NCBI GenBank assembly: GCA_031253835.1
Contig: JAIRVP010000062.1
Location: forward strand, 1 to 58,895
Direction of reading: 5' to 3'
Origin: Burkholderia sp.
GTDB lineage: Bacteria; Pseudomonadota; Gammaproteobacteria; Burkholderiales; Burkholderiaceae
Length of the DNA: 58,895 nucleotides
A program made the translations under genes and the position numbers. The notes below the pieces were generated by a model. It ran no database searches and was not told where the DNA came from. It saw nothing but the letters and a program-made list of their open reading frames with translations. Shown in pieces: positions 34,588 to 43,073 of this stretch (position 1 is its first letter; each line of letters starts with the position of its first letter).

Positions 34588-36897
34588 TCATTCCGCGTCG
34601 CGCGCCGGCACAAGAATTTCGCGGTTACCGCTCGACGACATCGCCGACACGAGCCCCGACTGTTCCATCTGCTCGAGCAGCCGCGCCGCGCGGTTATAGC
34701 CGATCCGCAGATGACGCTGCACGAGCGAGATCGACGCGCGGCGATTCTTGATGACGATCTCGACCGCCTGGTCGTACAGCGGATCAGACTCGTCGCCGCC
34801 TTCGCCGGTTCCCGCGCCGGCCGAGCCCTCGTCGCCGTCGGCGGTGCCGCCTTCGAGCAGGCCCTCGACGTAGTTCGGCTCGCCCTGCTCCTTGAGCTTC
34901 TCGACGACGCGATGCACTTCGTCGTCGGCGACGAACGCGCCGTGCACGCGCACCGGCAGCCCGGTGCCGGGCGCCAGGTACAGCATGTCGCCCATCCCGA
35001 GCAGCGACTCGGCGCCCATCTGGTCGAGGATCGTGCGCGAGTCGATCTTCGACGATACCTGGAACGCGATCCGCGTCGGCACGTTCGCCTTGATGAGGCC
35101 CGTGATCACGTCGACGGACGGACGCTGCGTCGCGAGGATCAGGTGGATGCCGGCCGCGCGCGCCTTCTGCGCGATCCGTGCGATCAGTTCCTCGACCTTC
35201 TTGCCGACGACCATCATCAGGTCGGCCAGCTCGTCGATCACGACGACGATGTTCGGCAGGCGGCCGAGCGGCTCCGGATCCTCGGGCGTCAGGCTGAACG
35301 GATTCGGGATCTTCTCCTCGCGCTTCGCCGCATCGTCGATCTTGTTGTTGTAGCCGGCGAGGTTGCGCACGCCGAGCTTGCTCATCAGCTTGTAGCGGCG
35401 CTCCATCTCCGCGACCGTCCAGTTCAGCGCATGGCCGGCCTGGCGCATGTCGGTGACGACCGGGCACAGCAGGTGCGGAATGCCTTCGTAGACGCTCATT
35501 TCGAGCATCTTCGGATCGATCAGGATCAGGCGCACCTGCTCGGCGGTGGCCTTGTACAGCAGCGACAGGATCATCGCGTTGATCCCGACCGACTTGCCCG
35601 AACCGGTCGTGCCGGCCACCAGCAGGTGCGGCATCTTCGCGAGATCCGCGCACACCGGCTTGCCGCCGATGTCCTTGCCGAGGCTCAGCGTCAGCGCCGA
35701 CGACGCAGCCGCGTACACCTCGGAACCGATGATCTCGGACAGGTGCACCGTCTGGCGGCGCTGGTTCGGCAGCTCGAGCGCCATGTAGTTCTTGCCGGGG
35801 ATCGTCTCGACGACGCGGATCGACACGAGCGACAGCGAGCGCGCGAGATCCTTCGCGAGGTTGACGATCTGGCTGCCCTTCACGCCGGTGGCCGGCTCGA
35901 TCTCGTAGCGCGTGACGACCGGGCCCGGATACGCGGCGACGACGCTCGCCTCGACGCCGAAGTCCTTCAGCTTCTTCTCGATCAGGCGCGACGTGAATTC
36001 GAGCGTATCGGCGGAAATCGCTTCCTGCGTCTTCGGCGCGGGGTCGAGCAGCGACACCGGCGGCAGCGTCGAATCGCCCGGCAGGTCGGTGAACAGCGGC
36101 ACCTGGCGCTCGCGCTCGACGCGCTCGGACTTCGCCGGCGTGACGACCGGCGGCACGATCGTCACGGGCTCGTGATCCTCGATGCGCACGCGCTCCTCTT
36201 CGACCTTGCCTTCGCGGCGCACGGCCGCGGCCTCGCCGAGCTTGCGGTCGCGCTCGGCCTCGCGGCGCAGCTTCGCGACGTTGACGGCGGACAGGATCGC
36301 GCCGCCGACGCGCTCGGCGACCGACAGCCACGAGAAGCGGAAATACAGCGACAGGCCGATCGCGAGCGCGATCAGCAGCAGCAGCGTGCCGCCCGTGAAG
36401 CCGAACGCATGCGACATCGCACCGGCGACGGCCTCGCCGACGACGCCGCCCGGCGCGCGCGGCAACTGCACCTTCAGCGACCACATGCGCAGCGCCTCGA
36501 TGCCGTCGCACGCGAGCACGACCAGCACGAACGCGAAGATTTCGGTGAGCCAGCCGATCGGCCGCTCGGGTTCGTCGGGAATCGCCTCGTGGCGCGTGAT
36601 GCGGCGGTAGTTGACGGCGATGCGCCGCCCGAGCGGCACGATCAGCCAGTAGGCCGACAGGCCGAACAGCAGCAGGATGATGTCGGCCGTCCACGCGCCG
36701 ACGCGGCCGGCCCAGTTCGTGATGTGATCGACCTGGGCGGCGTGCGTCCAGCTCGGATCGCGCCGGCTGTAGCTCAGCAGGGCCATCACCAGAAACGCGC
36801 AGAGCGCGACCTGGAGAATCCAGCGGATCTCCGTGAGGAGCTTCGACATCCGGTGCGGCAACGCCTGTGCCTGGGCGGAATAAGGAGCTTTTGCCAT
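34588..36897 (-). CDS. ftsK: DNA translocase FtsK
   Basis: A 769-aa septal DNA pump that clears chromosome termini and activates XerCD recombination. The N-terminus has four membrane helices (to about residue 190). A short charged linker (about 205-290) is followed by the motor with Walker A GTTGSGKS at 429-436 and the Walker B region VVVIDELADLMMV. The C-terminal gamma winged helix (RRASISLVQRHLRIGYNRAA) reads KOPS. The linker is far shorter than in E. coli FtsK. It is promoted by a TACAAT-containing region upstream (about 36956-36961, minus) and leads ftsK-lolA. Confidence 0.96.
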   Translation of the reverse strand: MAKAPYSAQAQALPHRMSKLLTEIRWILQVALCAFLVMALLSYSRRDPSWTHAAQVDHITNWAGRVGAWTADIILLLFGLSAYWLIVPLGRRIAVNYRRITRHEAIPDEPERPIGWLTEIFAFVLVVLACDGIEALRMWSLKVQLPRAPGGVVGEAVAGAMSHAFGFTGGTLLLLIALAIGLSLYFRFSWLSVAERVGGAILSAVNVAKLRREAERDRKLGEAAAVRREGKVEEERVRIEDHEPVTIVPPVVTPAKSERVERERQVPLFTDLPGDSTLPPVSLLDPAPKTQEAISADTLEFTSRLIEKKLKDFGVEASVVAAYPGPVVTRYEIEPATGVKGSQIVNLAKDLARSLSLVSIRVVETIPGKNYMALELPNQRRQTVHLSEIIGSEVYAAASSALTLSLGKDIGGKPVCADLAKMPHLLVAGTTGSGKSVGINAMILSLLYKATAEQVRLILIDPKMLEMSVYEGIPHLLCPVVTDMRQAGHALNWTVAEMERRYKLMSKLGVRNLAGYNNKIDDAAKREEKIPNPFSLTPEDPEPLGRLPNIVVVIDELADLMMVVGKKVEELIARIAQKARAAGIHLILATQRPSVDVITGLIKANVPTRIAFQVSSKIDSRTILDQMGAESLLGMGDMLYLAPGTGLPVRVHGAFVADDEVHRVVEKLKEQGEPNYVEGLLEGGTADGDEGSAGAGTGEGGDESDPLYDQAVEIVIKNRRASISLVQRHLRIGYNRAARLLEQMEQSGLVSAMSSSGNREILVPARDAE

Positions 36898-37140
36898 GAA
36901 TCCGTATAAAGAGGACGGGTTACGGGCCCGCCTGTCGTTCGATCCCGCTTATTGTAAACGCTGCACCGTGCCGCCAAGTGTAAATGACGGTTACATAACA
37001 GGGCCGGGGCAAGGCCGGCACGGCGGATGCGCGCCACGGCCGCCCTTTGACCCCGGTCCGACCGGCCGCCGGATGCCGCCGGCCCGCCGCCGCGATCCGC
37101 CCCCCACGCCCCGCCGCGCACGTGCGGCAACGCGCCGCCG

Positions 37141-37176
37141 CGCGCCCTGCCGGCCCCGCGCGCCCTGCCGGCCCCG
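37141..37176. repeat. Two perfect 18-bp tandem copies
   Basis: The unit CGCGCCCTGCCGGCCCCG occurs twice head to tail, followed by a degenerate third start (CGTGCG). It lies in the GC-rich centre of the ftsK/trxB gap. It is probably a slippage product. Confidence 0.85.
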
Positions 37177-37252
37177 CGTGCGCGGCCGTTGCGCCGCGCG
37201 ACACTATCGCCGCGATTGAAACTCTCGTTCGGCACCGCAGCAACGGGGCCTT

Positions 37253-37258
37253 TATAAT
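37253..37258 (+). promoter_or_regulatory. -10 box of trxB
   Basis: A perfect TATAAT, about 98 bp before the trxB ATG. The -35 at 17 bp is poor (CGGCAC at 37230-37235). Confidence 0.45.
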
Positions 37259-37355
37259 GCGCGTCTGATACCCATCTATGACGGCATCCCGGTCAACCCG
37301 GATCGTACGGCGAGCCCTACCCCGCCCGCCGCGGCCGCCTTTTACGGATTCGCAC

Positions 37356-38318
37356 ATGTCCACGCCCAAACACGCCAAAGTCCTGATTCTCGGTTCCGGC
37401 CCCGCCGGCTACACGGCTGCCGTCTACGCGGCACGCGCCAACCTGTCCCCGGTGCTGATCACCGGCATCGCGCAGGGCGGCCAGCTGATGACCACGACCG
37501 ATGTCGAAAACTGGCCGGCTGACGCAAAAGGCGTGCAGGGTCCGGAGCTGATGGCGCGCTTCCTCGAGCACGCCGAGCGCTTCAACACCGAGATCGTCTT
37601 CGACCACATCCACACTGCGAAGCTGCACGAGCAGCCGATCCGCCTGATCGGCGACTCGGGCGAATATACGTGCGACTCGCTGATCATCGCGACCGGCGCG
37701 TCCGCGCAGTATCTCGGCCTGCCGTCCGAAGAACTGTTCATGGGCAAGGGCGTGTCGGCCTGCGCAACCTGCGACGGCTTCTTCTATCGCGGCCAGGAAG
37801 TCGCGGTGATCGGCGGCGGCAACACGGCCGTCGAGGAAGCGCTCTACCTGACGGGCATCGCGAAGAAGGTCACGGTGATCCACCGCCGCGACAAGTTCCG
37901 CGCGGAGCCGATCCTGATCGACCGCCTGCTGGAGAAGGAAAAGGAAGGCGTCGTCGACATCAAGTGGGATCACGTGCTCGACGAAGTGACGGGCGAGGAT
38001 TCGGGCGTCACGGGCCTGCGCATCAAGAACGTGAAGACCGGCGCGACGGAAGACCTCGCGGTGCAAGGCGTGTTCGTCGCGATCGGCCACAAGCCGAACA
38101 CCGACCTGTTCCAGGGCCAGCTCGAGATGAAGGACGGCTACATCCTGACGAAGAGCGGCCTGCACGGCAACGCGACGTCGACGAGCGTCGCCGGCGTGTT
38201 CGCCGCGGGCGACGTGCAGGACAACGTGTATCGCCAGGCGATCACGAGCGCGGGCACGGGCTGCATGGCCGCGCTCGACGCGCAGCGCTACCTCGAAAGC
38301 CTGCACGACAAGAAGTAA
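37356..38318 (+). CDS. trxB: Thioredoxin-disulfide reductase
   Basis: A 320-aa FAD/NADPH enzyme that keeps thioredoxin reduced in the cytoplasm. It has the N-terminal FAD site LILGSGPAGYTAAVYAARAN, the redox motif SACATCDGFFYR with the CATC cysteines, the NADPH site VIGGGNTAVEEALYLTGIAKKV and the C-terminal AAGDVQDNVYRQAITSAGTG. The ATG at 37356 gives the usual start HAKVLILGSGPAG. A strong terminator follows, so it is monocistronic. Confidence 0.97.
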   Translation: MSTPKHAKVLILGSGPAGYTAAVYAARANLSPVLITGIAQGGQLMTTTDVENWPADAKGVQGPELMARFLEHAERFNTEIVFDHIHTAKLHEQPIRLIGDSGEYTCDSLIIATGASAQYLGLPSEELFMGKGVSACATCDGFFYRGQEVAVIGGGNTAVEEALYLTGIAKKVTVIHRRDKFRAEPILIDRLLEKEKEGVVDIKWDHVLDEVTGEDSGVTGLRIKNVKTGATEDLAVQGVFVAIGHKPNTDLFQGQLEMKDGYILTKSGLHGNATSTSVAGVFAAGDVQDNVYRQAITSAGTGCMAALDAQRYLESLHDKK

Positions 38319-38382
38319 GCCGCGAGCCTTGCCGCGCCGGGCGCTACAATGGCGTCCGCTGCCGCGAAGCGGGCTCGACCGG

Positions 38383-38415
38383 AAAGCCGCTGCCGCCGCG
38401 CAGCGGCTTTTTTTT
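38383..38415 (+). terminator. Terminator of trxB
   Basis: AAAGCCGCTGC-CGCC-GCGCAGCGGC followed by eight Ts, 65 bp after the trxB stop. The stem holds 8-9 GC-rich pairs. Confidence 0.9.
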
Positions 38416-38453
38416 GCCCGCGCGCCCGAACGCGCCTGCCCTGTTACCGAATC

Positions 38454-39233
38454 ATGGCGAAGAACCAGCCCCATCCGAGCGATCCCGCGAAGCGGAAGAT
38501 CGCTGCCCGTCCCGCGAACCCCGCGCCGGCCGCCCCGCCGCCCGCGCCCGATCCGGCCGCGTTGCGCGGCCAGGGCCTCGCGGGCCTCGGCGCATTGCGC
38601 AAGTCGCTGCAAGGCGAAGCCGACCGCCGCGAACGCACGCGCGTCGAAACGGCGAAGGCCGAACGCAAGGCCGAAGCCGACGCGAACCTGTTCCGCAACG
38701 AAATCGGCTCGATCCGGCCGCTGAATGCGCCGCCGCGCGCGTCGTCGGGCCGCACGCCGCCCGACCCGGTGCCGAAGCAGACGCAGCGCGACGAGGAAGC
38801 CGTGCTGAACGCGACGCTGTCCGACGAATTCGATCCCGAGACGCTGCTCGACAGCGACGACTCGCTGTACTACCACCGGCCCGGCATCAGCCGCGACGTC
38901 GTGCGCAAGCTGCGCAGCGGCGCGTGGATCGTGCAGGCGCAGATCGACCTGCACGGGATGCGGCGCGACGAGGCGCGCGATGCGCTCGCCGAATTCATCC
39001 GCGAAGCCGGCAAGAAGGGGCTGCGCTGCCTGCGCGTGATCCACGGCAAGGGGCTCGGCTCGATCGGCAAGGAACCCGTGCTGAAAGGCAAGGTGCGCGC
39101 GTGGCTCGTGCAGAAGGAAGAAGTGATCGCGTTCTGCGAGGCGCGCGGCAACGACGGCGGCGCCGGCGCGGTGCTCGTGCTGCTGCAGCCGCATGCGGCG
39201 CCGGCCGAGCGGGGGCCGCGTGCCGCATCCTAG
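38454..39233 (+). CDS. Smr-domain protein
   Basis: A 259-aa protein with a C-terminal Smr domain: QIDLHGMRRDEARDALAEFI, then LRCLRVIHGKGLGSI and the closing FCEARGNDGGAGAVLVLLQ. Smr domains are nucleases related to the C-terminus of MutS2; recent work on others (SmrB) links them to cleavage of mRNA at collided ribosomes. The N-terminal ~110 residues are charged and low-complexity (Ala/Pro, then REERTRVETAKAERKAEAD-like helix). The conserved LDLHG-type and GxGxG/HGKG motifs are intact. It starts 40 bp after the trxB terminator and overlaps the next gene by 14 nt. Confidence 0.88.
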   Translation: MAKNQPHPSDPAKRKIAARPANPAPAAPPPAPDPAALRGQGLAGLGALRKSLQGEADRRERTRVETAKAERKAEADANLFRNEIGSIRPLNAPPRASSGRTPPDPVPKQTQRDEEAVLNATLSDEFDPETLLDSDDSLYYHRPGISRDVVRKLRSGAWIVQAQIDLHGMRRDEARDALAEFIREAGKKGLRCLRVIHGKGLGSIGKEPVLKGKVRAWLVQKEEVIAFCEARGNDGGAGAVLVLLQPHAAPAERGPRAAS

Positions 39234-39843
39234 GCTGACGCTCGCGATCGCGGTCCTGGAGGCGATCGCCACGCTGGCCTTCGCGATTTCGGGCTTCATC
39301 GAGGCGCGCAAGAACCGCCTCGACTCGGTCGGCACGTTCGTCGTCGCGCTCGCGACCGCGTTCGGCGGCGGCACGCTGCGCGACATCCTGCTCGAGCGCC
39401 GGCCGTTCTACTGGGTCGTGCACGACGACTACGTGATCGCGATCTTCGTGCTCGCGCTGTTCGCGCCGTTCGTGCTGCGGATGCTGTCGCGGCTGTCGGC
39501 CGAACGGCTGCTGCTGATCGCCGACGCGATCGGGCTCGGCATCTTCAGCATCTCGGGCACGGCGATCGCGCTCGACGCCGAGATGCCGCGCTTCATCGCG
39601 GTGATGATGGGCGTGATCACCGGCGTGGTCGGCGGGATCGTCCGCGACGTGCTGTGCAACGACATCCCGCTGATCCTGCGCGATTCGCGGCCGTACGCGA
39701 CCTGCGCGTTCGTCGGCTGCTGGTTCTACCTGCTGCTCGTGTGGCTGCAGTTCGACTCGGTGTACAGCGTGCTGCTCGCGACCGGCTTCATCCTCGTCGC
39801 GCGGCTCGCAACGTTCAAGTTCGACGTGCGGCTGCCGCACTGA
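39220..39843 (+). CDS. Trimeric intracellular cation (TRIC)/UPF0126 family channel
   Basis: A ~207-aa protein of seven predicted helices in two repeated halves. Each half contains the UPF0126 signature: FGGGTLRDILLERRPFYWV in the first and GVVGGIVRDVLCNDIPLIL in the second. Prokaryotic members are TRIC-like potassium/sodium channels, also annotated YadS. I chose a GTG at 39220 with GAGCGGGGG 5-13 nt upstream, which begins PHPRLTLAIAVLEAI; an ATG at 39193 would lengthen the overlap with the Smr gene to 41 nt. Coupled translation with the Smr gene is likely. Confidence 0.88.
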   Translation: MPHPRLTLAIAVLEAIATLAFAISGFIEARKNRLDSVGTFVVALATAFGGGTLRDILLERRPFYWVVHDDYVIAIFVLALFAPFVLRMLSRLSAERLLLIADAIGLGIFSISGTAIALDAEMPRFIAVMMGVITGVVGGIVRDVLCNDIPLILRDSRPYATCAFVGCWFYLLLVWLQFDSVYSVLLATGFILVARLATFKFDVRLPH

Positions 39844-39860
39844 TCCATCGCGTCGTCGAA

Positions 39861-39889
39861 ACAAAAAAGGGGCCGTTCGACACGGCCCC
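39861..39889 (-). terminator. Terminator of the sugar ABC transporter operon
   Basis: Minus strand GGGGCCG-TGTCGAA-CGGCCCC followed by TTTTTTGTTT. It lies between the convergent TRIC gene and the ATPase gene; on the plus strand the tail is only TTGCTC, so it serves mainly the minus strand. Confidence 0.8.
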
Positions 39890-39918
39890 TTGCTCATTCG
39901 CTCAACGCAACCGCCGGA

Positions 39919-41037
39919 TTACGCGATCCGCTCTTCCGAGGCCGGATCGAACAGCACGGCCTTCGACACGTCGAACAGCAGCGACTGCGTCTGCCCCGGC
40001 TGCGGGTTCGCGGCCGGATGCACGCGGCTCACGATCCGCTTGCCGTTCACCTGCGCGAACACGTGCGTGTCCGGCCCGGTCGGCTCGGTCACGTCGACGC
40101 GCACGTCGATCGGCTGCAGGTTCGACGCCTCGCCGTTGTGCGCGTTGCGCGCGTCGGTGATGCGCTCCGGACGCAGCCCGAGGATCACCTCGCGGCCGAC
40201 GTGCGACTTCAGCTTCGCCGCGTCGAACGGCAGCTTCAGCGCGCTGCGCGCGAGGCCCGTGTCGATCTCGAGCGCGATCCCGCTGCCCTGCTCGACCAGC
40301 TTGCCGTTGATGAAGTTCATCGGCGGCGCGCCGATGAAGCCCGCGACGAACAGGTTCGACGGCGAATCGTAGATGTCCTGCGGCGCGCCGAACTGCTGGA
40401 CGACGCCGTCCTTCATCACCGCGATCCGGTCGCCGAGCGTCATCGCCTCGATCTGGTCGTGCGTCACGTAGACGATCGTCGTGCCGAGGCGCTGGTGCAG
40501 CAGCTTGATTTCCGCGCGCATCTCGATGCGCAGCTTCGCGTCGAGGTTCGACAACGGCTCGTCGAACAGGAACAGCGACGGATCGCGTGCGAGCGCACGG
40601 CCCATCGCGACGCGCTGGCGCTGGCCGCCGGACAGCTGGCCCGGCTTGCGGTCGAGCAGGTGCTGGATCTGCAGCATCTGCGACACGCGGTCGACGATCT
40701 GCTGCTGCTCGTTCTTCGGCACCTTGCGGATGTTCAGGCCGAACGAGATGTTCTCGCGCACCGTCATCGACGGGTACAGCGCGTACGACTGGAACACCAT
40801 CGCGATGTCGCGATCCTTCGGCGACAGGTCGTTGACGACCTTGCCGTCGATGCAGATCTCGCCGCTCGTGACGGTCTCGAGACCGGCGATCATGTTGAGC
40901 AGCGTCGACTTCCCGCAGCCCGACCCGCCGACCAGGATCAGGAACTGTCCGTCCTCGATCTCGATGTCGACACCCTTCAGGACCGGCACCCCGTTCGGGT
41001 AGGTCTTGTACACGTCACGGATGGAAAGGCTTGCCAT
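39919..41037 (-). CDS. gtsD: Sugar ABC transporter ATPase (UgpC/MalK/GtsD type)
   Basis: A 372-aa ABC ATPase that powers the sugar importer. Walker A is GGSGCGKST, the signature is QLSGGQRQRVAMGRALARDP, Walker B is LFLFDEPLSNLD and the H-loop is YVTHDQIEAMTLGDRI. The C-terminal ~130 residues form the regulatory TOBE/OB domain (GVVQQFGAPQDIYDSPSN, VILGLRPERI), as in MalK and UgpC. Automated annotation may say UgpC; I prefer a glucose (gtsD-like) role because zwf, pgl and glk lie just beyond. It is last in the operon, 112 bp after the second permease gene. Confidence 0.9.
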   Translation of the reverse strand: MASLSIRDVYKTYPNGVPVLKGVDIEIEDGQFLILVGGSGCGKSTLLNMIAGLETVTSGEICIDGKVVNDLSPKDRDIAMVFQSYALYPSMTVRENISFGLNIRKVPKNEQQQIVDRVSQMLQIQHLLDRKPGQLSGGQRQRVAMGRALARDPSLFLFDEPLSNLDAKLRIEMRAEIKLLHQRLGTTIVYVTHDQIEAMTLGDRIAVMKDGVVQQFGAPQDIYDSPSNLFVAGFIGAPPMNFINGKLVEQGSGIALEIDTGLARSALKLPFDAAKLKSHVGREVILGLRPERITDARNAHNGEASNLQPIDVRVDVTEPTGPDTHVFAQVNGKRIVSRVHPAANPQPGQTQSLLFDVSKAVLFDPASEERIA

Positions 41038-41149
41038 GCTGTGAATCCTCTGTCTCGTCTCGCGCGGCGCACTCGGGCGCCGCGTCGGGTTCGTTTCGAT
41101 GCGCCGCGCGTCGTGCGCGGCCGGTTCGTCGTATCGGATAAAGCCGCGC

Positions 41150-42007
41150 CTACCCCTTCACCGCGCCCGCCGTCAGCCCGCGCACGAAGTAGCGGCCGGC
41201 GACGATGTAGACGAGCAGCGTCGGCAGCGCGGCGATGATCGCGCCGGCCATGTCGACGTTGTATTCCTTCACGCCCGTCGACGTGTTGACGAGGTTGTTC
41301 AGCGCCACCGTGATCGGCATCGAATCGACGCCGGAGAACACGATCCCGAACAGGAAGTCGTTCCAGATCTGCGTGAATTGCCAGATCAGGCACACCATGA
41401 AGATCGGCAGCGACACCGGCAGCAGGATCTTCGTGAAGATCGTGAAGAAGCCCGCGCCGTCGATGCGCGCGGCCTTCACGAGTTCGGCCGGCACGCTCAC
41501 GTAGAAGTTGCGGAAGAACATCGTCGTGAACGCGATCCCGTACACGACGTGCACGAACACGAGGCCCGGAATCGTATTGGCGAGGCCGAGCATCCCCTGC
41601 AGGCGCGCCATCGGCAGCAGGATCACCTGGAACGGGATGAAGCAGCCGACCAGCATCATCGTGAACAGCGCGTCCGCGCCGCGAAAGCGCCAGTGCGTGA
41701 GCACGTAGCCGTTGAACGCGCCGATCAGCGACGAGATCAGCACGGCCGGAATCACCATCTGCAGCGAGTTCAGGAAGAACGGCTTCATCCCGTCGCAGCG
41801 CACGCCGGTACAGGCGCCGCTCCACGCCTTCACCCACGGGTCGACCGTCCAGGTGGTGGGCGGCGTCAGCAGGTTGCCGGTGCGCAGCTGGTCGAGATCC
41901 TTGAACGACGTCGACAGCATCACGTAGATCGGGAACAGGAAATACAGCGCGAACAGGATCAGTGCCGCATAGATCACTGCCCGGCTGATCGTCATCTTAG
42001 GCTGCAT
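41150..42007 (-). CDS. gtsC: Sugar ABC transporter permease, second subunit (GtsC type)
   Basis: A 285-aa inner-membrane permease with six helices. The CUT1-family cytoplasmic loop is SVPAELVKAARIDGAGFFTIFTKILLP (EAA motif, given here only in name: AARIDGAG core). It pairs with the other permease to form the channel. The start MQPKMTISRAVIYAALILF lies within the end of the upstream permease gene (11-nt overlap), so translation is coupled. An odd insert with two Cys (SGACTGVRCDG, about residues 62-72) lies in the first periplasmic loop. It is similar in position to loops of P. putida GtsC (inference). Confidence 0.9.
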   Translation of the reverse strand: MQPKMTISRAVIYAALILFALYFLFPIYVMLSTSFKDLDQLRTGNLLTPPTTWTVDPWVKAWSGACTGVRCDGMKPFFLNSLQMVIPAVLISSLIGAFNGYVLTHWRFRGADALFTMMLVGCFIPFQVILLPMARLQGMLGLANTIPGLVFVHVVYGIAFTTMFFRNFYVSVPAELVKAARIDGAGFFTIFTKILLPVSLPIFMVCLIWQFTQIWNDFLFGIVFSGVDSMPITVALNNLVNTSTGVKEYNVDMAGAIIAALPTLLVYIVAGRYFVRGLTAGAVKG

Positions 42008-42935
42008 TGCGGGTGCTCCTCGATTCCATATACATCAGCGGCACCAGCACCGCGACCACGGTCGCGAGCATCATCACCGAGGACGCCGCGCCGAGCCCGA
42101 GCTGGCCGCGGTTGAACGAAAACGTGTACATGAACATGGCCGGCAGCGACGACGACGTGCCCGGCCCGCCTGCCGTCAGCGCGACGACGAGGTCGAAGGT
42201 CTTGATCGTGATGTGGCACAGGATCAGCAGCACCGAGAAGAACACCGGGCGCATGCTCGGGATCACGATCTTGCGGTAGATGGTCGGCAGCGTCGCGCCG
42301 TCCACCTGCGCGGCCTTGAAGATCTCCGCATCGACGCCGCGCAGCCCCGCGAGGAACAGCGCCATCACGAAGCCGGTCGACTGCCACACGGCCGCGATCA
42401 CCACGCAGAAGATCGCCTTGTCCGGATCGTCGAGCCAGCCGAACGAGAAGCTCGTCCAGCCCCAGTCGTGCATCACCTTCTCGAGGCCGAGGCCCGGGTT
42501 CAGGATCCACTGCCACGCGGTGCCGGTCACGATGAACGACAGCGCCATCGGGTACAGGAAGATCGCGCGCAGCGCGCCTTCGTTGCGGATCCGCTGGTCG
42601 AGCAGGATCGCGAGGAACAGCCCGAGCGACACGCAGACCAGGATGAACGGGATCCCGAACCAGCCGAGGTTCGCGGCGGAAGTCCACCACACGTCGTTCT
42701 GGAACAGGTCCGAGTAACGGCCGAAGCCGTCGAATTCGTAGTTCGGCAACAGTCGCGAGTTGGTCAGCGACAGATAGCCGGTAATCAGGATGAAGCCGTA
42801 GATGAACACCACGGCGATCGCGACGCTCGGCGCAAGCACGAGCTTCGGGATCCAGCGATCGGCGAAGGCCGACATCGGCGACGTACGCCGTGCGGCGGCA
42901 GCGCCGGATCCGTTTCCGCTAAGAGGGGCAGCCAC
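41997..42935 (-). CDS. gtsB: Sugar ABC transporter permease, first subunit (GtsB type)
   Basis: A ~312-aa permease of the CUT1 type with six helices and the loop DAEIFKAAQVDGATLPTIY, the EAA motif that docks onto the ATPase. A GTG at 42935 with CAGGAG 10-15 nt upstream is the likely start (VAAPLSGNGSGAAAARR); an in-frame ATG at 42992 lacks such a site, and an internal ATG at 42875 is also possible. The N-terminus is a polar Gly/Ala/Arg stretch ahead of the first helix (WIPKLVLAPSVAIAVVFIY). It lies 138 bp downstream of the binding-protein gene, with a strong hairpin between. Confidence 0.88.
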   Translation of the reverse strand: MAAPLSGNGSGAAAARRTSPMSAFADRWIPKLVLAPSVAIAVVFIYGFILITGYLSLTNSRLLPNYEFDGFGRYSDLFQNDVWWTSAANLGWFGIPFILVCVSLGLFLAILLDQRIRNEGALRAIFLYPMALSFIVTGTAWQWILNPGLGLEKVMHDWGWTSFSFGWLDDPDKAIFCVVIAAVWQSTGFVMALFLAGLRGVDAEIFKAAQVDGATLPTIYRKIVIPSMRPVFFSVLLILCHITIKTFDLVVALTAGGPGTSSSLPAMFMYTFSFNRGQLGLGAASSVMMLATVVAVLVPLMYMESRSTRNAA

Positions 42936-43025
42936 TTGATTCGACTCCTGGAACGAGGGCGACGCAGGCCGGGCCGGCGCCAGGTACGGCACGGGCCCGC
43001 GGGCGAGCCCGTTTGCTGCACATGC

Positions 43026-43062
43026 AAAAACGCCCGGCCGATGAAACGTTTCCGGCCGGGCG
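43026..43062 (-). terminator. Terminator-like hairpin between gtsA and gtsB
   Basis: Minus strand CGCCCGGCCG, a 12-nt loop, CGGCCGGGCG, then TTTTTGCATG. A 10-bp GC stem with five Ts, 11 bp after the binding-protein stop. It probably ends most transcripts, so permeases and ATPase would be made from readthrough. Confidence 0.8.
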
Positions 43063-43073
43063 CCTGTCGCGCG

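Larger units (their letters stand above)
36898..37355. other. Divergent ftsK/trxB intergenic region
   Basis: A 458-bp gap. The left part is mixed in composition, with ATTGTAAACG and AGTGTAAATGACGGTTACATAACA, the likely ftsK promoter zone. The middle (37020-37200) is extremely C/G-rich with an 18-bp tandem repeat. The right part holds the trxB promoter. No coding frame is convincing on either strand. Confidence 0.5.

Noticed and set aside
37020..37180. GC-rich repeats between ftsK and trxB as a CRISPR-like or origin element
   Set aside because: Only two 18-bp copies with no spacers, no DnaA boxes and no cas or replication genes nearby.
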